Shown here one piece after another: positions 35,532 to 36,867 of a stretch of DNA of 36,867 bases; the stretch's first letter is position 1; each line of letters starts with the position of its first letter. The translations under genes were made by a program, and so were the position numbers. Source of the DNA: Gammaproteobacteria bacterium (GTDB taxonomy: Bacteria; Pseudomonadota; Gammaproteobacteria; Pseudomonadales; Azotimanducaceae); NCBI GenBank assembly GCA_009837725.1, contig VXSY01000069.1, positions 12,907 through 49,773 on the forward strand, written 5' to 3'. The notes beneath the pieces are model-generated. The model ran no database searches. It was not told the DNA's origin and was given only the letters and a program-made list of their open reading frames with translations.

Positions 35532-36867
35532 TCAGAACGGGTGCTGGTTGTCGGTGTGGGGGCACCAACGGGCCGTGCGCAGGAAAGGCAACAATGCTTC
35601 GAGGGCCTCCGCGGTGCCAATTCGTTCCAGCGCTTCGGCGGCGTAGCCGCTGACGTAGCGGTTGGTGTCGTAGAGCGCCTCTTCGAGTGGCGCGATTGCC
35701 CCGGCCATCAGTTCCGTGGACGCTTGCGCTGCGGCTCGAACGAGGGAGAGGGCGGCGTCGAAGCGCACCTCCGAAGCGCTGTCGCACATGGCGCCGAGCA
35801 GTGCATCCCGGCTGTCGCTTGAGGGCGGAAGAATGCCGATCGCCTCCGCGGCGGCGATGCGCACATGCACATCGTCGTCGCCCAGGGCTTCGATCAAGCT
35901 TGGGATGGCCACGTCCGAGCCGATCTCACCCAAGGCAAACGCCGCGTGCTTGCGGCCGCGCGGGGTTCCGTTCCGGGCTACATCCATCAAACCGGGGAGG
36001 GCCTCACCGTCGAGTTGCACCAGTCCATGCGCGGCATTGCGCACGGCCGCGTCCTCTTGCCAGATGCGGCCGTTGTCCGAATAACGACGCTTGTTCTCGT
36101 GCGGTTCGGCATTGCTGTCGAGGGCGTCGAGCAAGGCTCGTTTCTGGCCAGCCGCAGCCAAGCGATAGCCGGCGTTGATGCCGGTAGCCTCGTCGTCCGA
36201 CGCGAGTTCCTCCGCATGAGCCTTGCCGTTCACGCGGCAGCCAGCTTGCCCGGAAAGCCAATCCCAACTCGCATGCCAGACCGGCGAGAGGTCGAGCGGG
36301 GGCGCGTGTTGCGGCTGCTGCCACGGCTGGCTGGTTTCCGTCTTGCGTGGCGGCGCCATGCGCGTGAACTCGAACTTGAACATGTAGCGGTTCAAGTCCG
36401 TCTGGTTCTTCATCTTCCGATGCCAGATGTCGTAGTGGATCAGCACGAACGAGCCGGCCGCTCCGGCAATGGGGACCTCGGTGCAGATGCCTTCGGGCCG
36501 CTGGTTCAGGTGCTGGCTGCCGGCCATCACCGCAGTCGGGCCCTTGACCACCTCCGTGTCCTGCGGGACGTACATCACCATCACCCACCAAGGCCGATGG
36601 TTGCGAACCCGCCGTGTGTAGCCCCAGTAGCTGTCCTTGTGGAACTCCTGCTCGTCGCTGCCGGGTGGATTGCGGTGCAGGGCCCGGTGAGGATGCATGG
36701 AGTATCCGGGCCCGAGCACGCTGCCCAGCGCCCCGCGCACCACAGGATCGTGGAAGAACTCGATCAGTTCCGGGATCAACGGCAGCAGGTTGTTGCCGAA
36801 GTGCCCCACGCCCGTCGCCCCTACGCCCCGCCCGGCCCCCCCGGCAGCGAAGCGCGCGAAGAGCGGC
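35532..36867 (-). CDS. Phytanoyl-CoA dioxygenase-HEAT repeat fusion (5' partial)
   Basis: The N-terminal part is a PhyH-type Fe(II)/2-oxoglutarate dioxygenase: QEFHKDSYWG provides the HxD pair, and HYDIWHRKMKNQTDLNRYMFKFEF provides the distal histidine and the arginine that would bind 2-oxoglutarate. The C-terminal part, after about residue 240 of the visible protein, is a run of HEAT-like helical repeats (AAVRNAAHGLVQL, RKHAAFALGEIG, VHVRIAAAEAIGIL, VRFDAALSLVRAA, RYVSGYAAEALERIG). The frame stays open to the window edge, so the start is outside; an in-frame GTG at 36809 is unlikely to be the true start. It is followed by the SDR gene after 3 bp. PhyH enzymes hydroxylate many small molecules; the substrate here is unknown. 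Confidence 0.85.
   Translation of the reverse strand, partial: PLFARFAAGGAGRGVGATGVGHFGNNLLPLIPELIEFFHDPVVRGALGSVLGPGYSMHPHRALHRNPPGSDEQEFHKDSYWGYTRRVRNHRPWWVMVMYVPQDTEVVKGPTAVMAGSQHLNQRPEGICTEVPIAGAAGSFVLIHYDIWHRKMKNQTDLNRYMFKFEFTRMAPPRKTETSQPWQQPQHAPPLDLSPVWHASWDWLSGQAGCRVNGKAHAEELASDDEATGINAGYRLAAAGQKRALLDALDSNAEPHENKRRYSDNGRIWQEDAAVRNAAHGLVQLDGEALPGLMDVARNGTPRGRKHAAFALGEIGSDVAIPSLIEALGDDDVHVRIAAAEAIGILPPSSDSRDALLGAMCDSASEVRFDAALSLVRAAAQASTELMAGAIAPLEEALYDTNRYVSGYAAEALERIGTAEALEALLPFLRTARWCPHTDNQHPF

Overview
The window is GC-rich bacterial DNA with dense coding on both strands. I read it as a chromosomal segment of a proteobacterium, probably gammaproteobacterial: it carries SlyX and SrkA/YihE homologues, an NnrU membrane protein, and the CobS/CobT pair of the aerobic cobalamin pathway. 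Short dispersed repeats, three toxin-antitoxin modules, decayed genes, a PhyH dioxygenase, a CaiB-type CoA-transferase and several amidohydrolases recall marine, often host-associated, bacteria. That placement is inference from gene content only.

Layout. 14-2872 (minus): cobS-cobT, two subunits of aerobic cobaltochelatase. 2940-4057: a histidine phosphatase converging on a DM13 membrane protein. 4252-6146: a small island with an unrecognised 349-aa protein and a VapB/VapC-like pair. 6187-11237: housekeeping genes, with ppdK, a stand-alone 5'-3' exonuclease, a zinc-ribbon Nudix hydrolase, slyX and a compact PGRP-type amidase. 11315-19007 (plus): metabolic genes, with a LarA-like nickel-pincer enzyme, a two-domain CaiB CoA-transferase, a beta-lactamase-fold serine hydrolase, NnrU and a DAO-type FAD oxidase. 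19100-20718: a MazE/MazF-like pair and a HigB/HigA pair, separated by a gene-free stretch holding an inverted repeat pair. 20749-25104 (minus): srkA, an amidohydrolase and an N-acyl-D-amino-acid deacylase. 25210-25569: two tandem 54-aa membrane proteins. 25719-27628: an isocitrate/isopropylmalate dehydrogenase-like gene overlapping an alpha/beta hydrolase. 27685-28512: a sucrase/ferredoxin-like protein. 28772-32329: a MoxR/ChlI-type AAA+ ATPase and its VWA partner. 32663-34362: a second D-aminoacylase broken by one frameshift. 34386-34626: a truncated PDDEXK-like nuclease remnant ending at a strong hairpin. 34728-36867 (minus): an SDR and a PhyH-HEAT fusion running off the right edge.

Themes. 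(1) Two separate AAA+/VWA pairs of chelatase type lie at the two ends. (2) Several genes could act on D-amino acids, peptidoglycan fragments or 2-hydroxyacids (PGRP amidase, beta-lactamase-fold hydrolase, DAO oxidase, two D-aminoacylases, LarA-like enzyme); this link is inference. (3) The clearest unexplained signals are non-coding: a 196-bp dispersed repeat present twice without gaps at about 84% identity, a 45-bp REP-like repeat present twice, a 50-bp inverted pair between two toxin-antitoxin loci, and a 17-bp-arm hairpin at the break of a dead nuclease gene. All repeat comparisons were made by eye.
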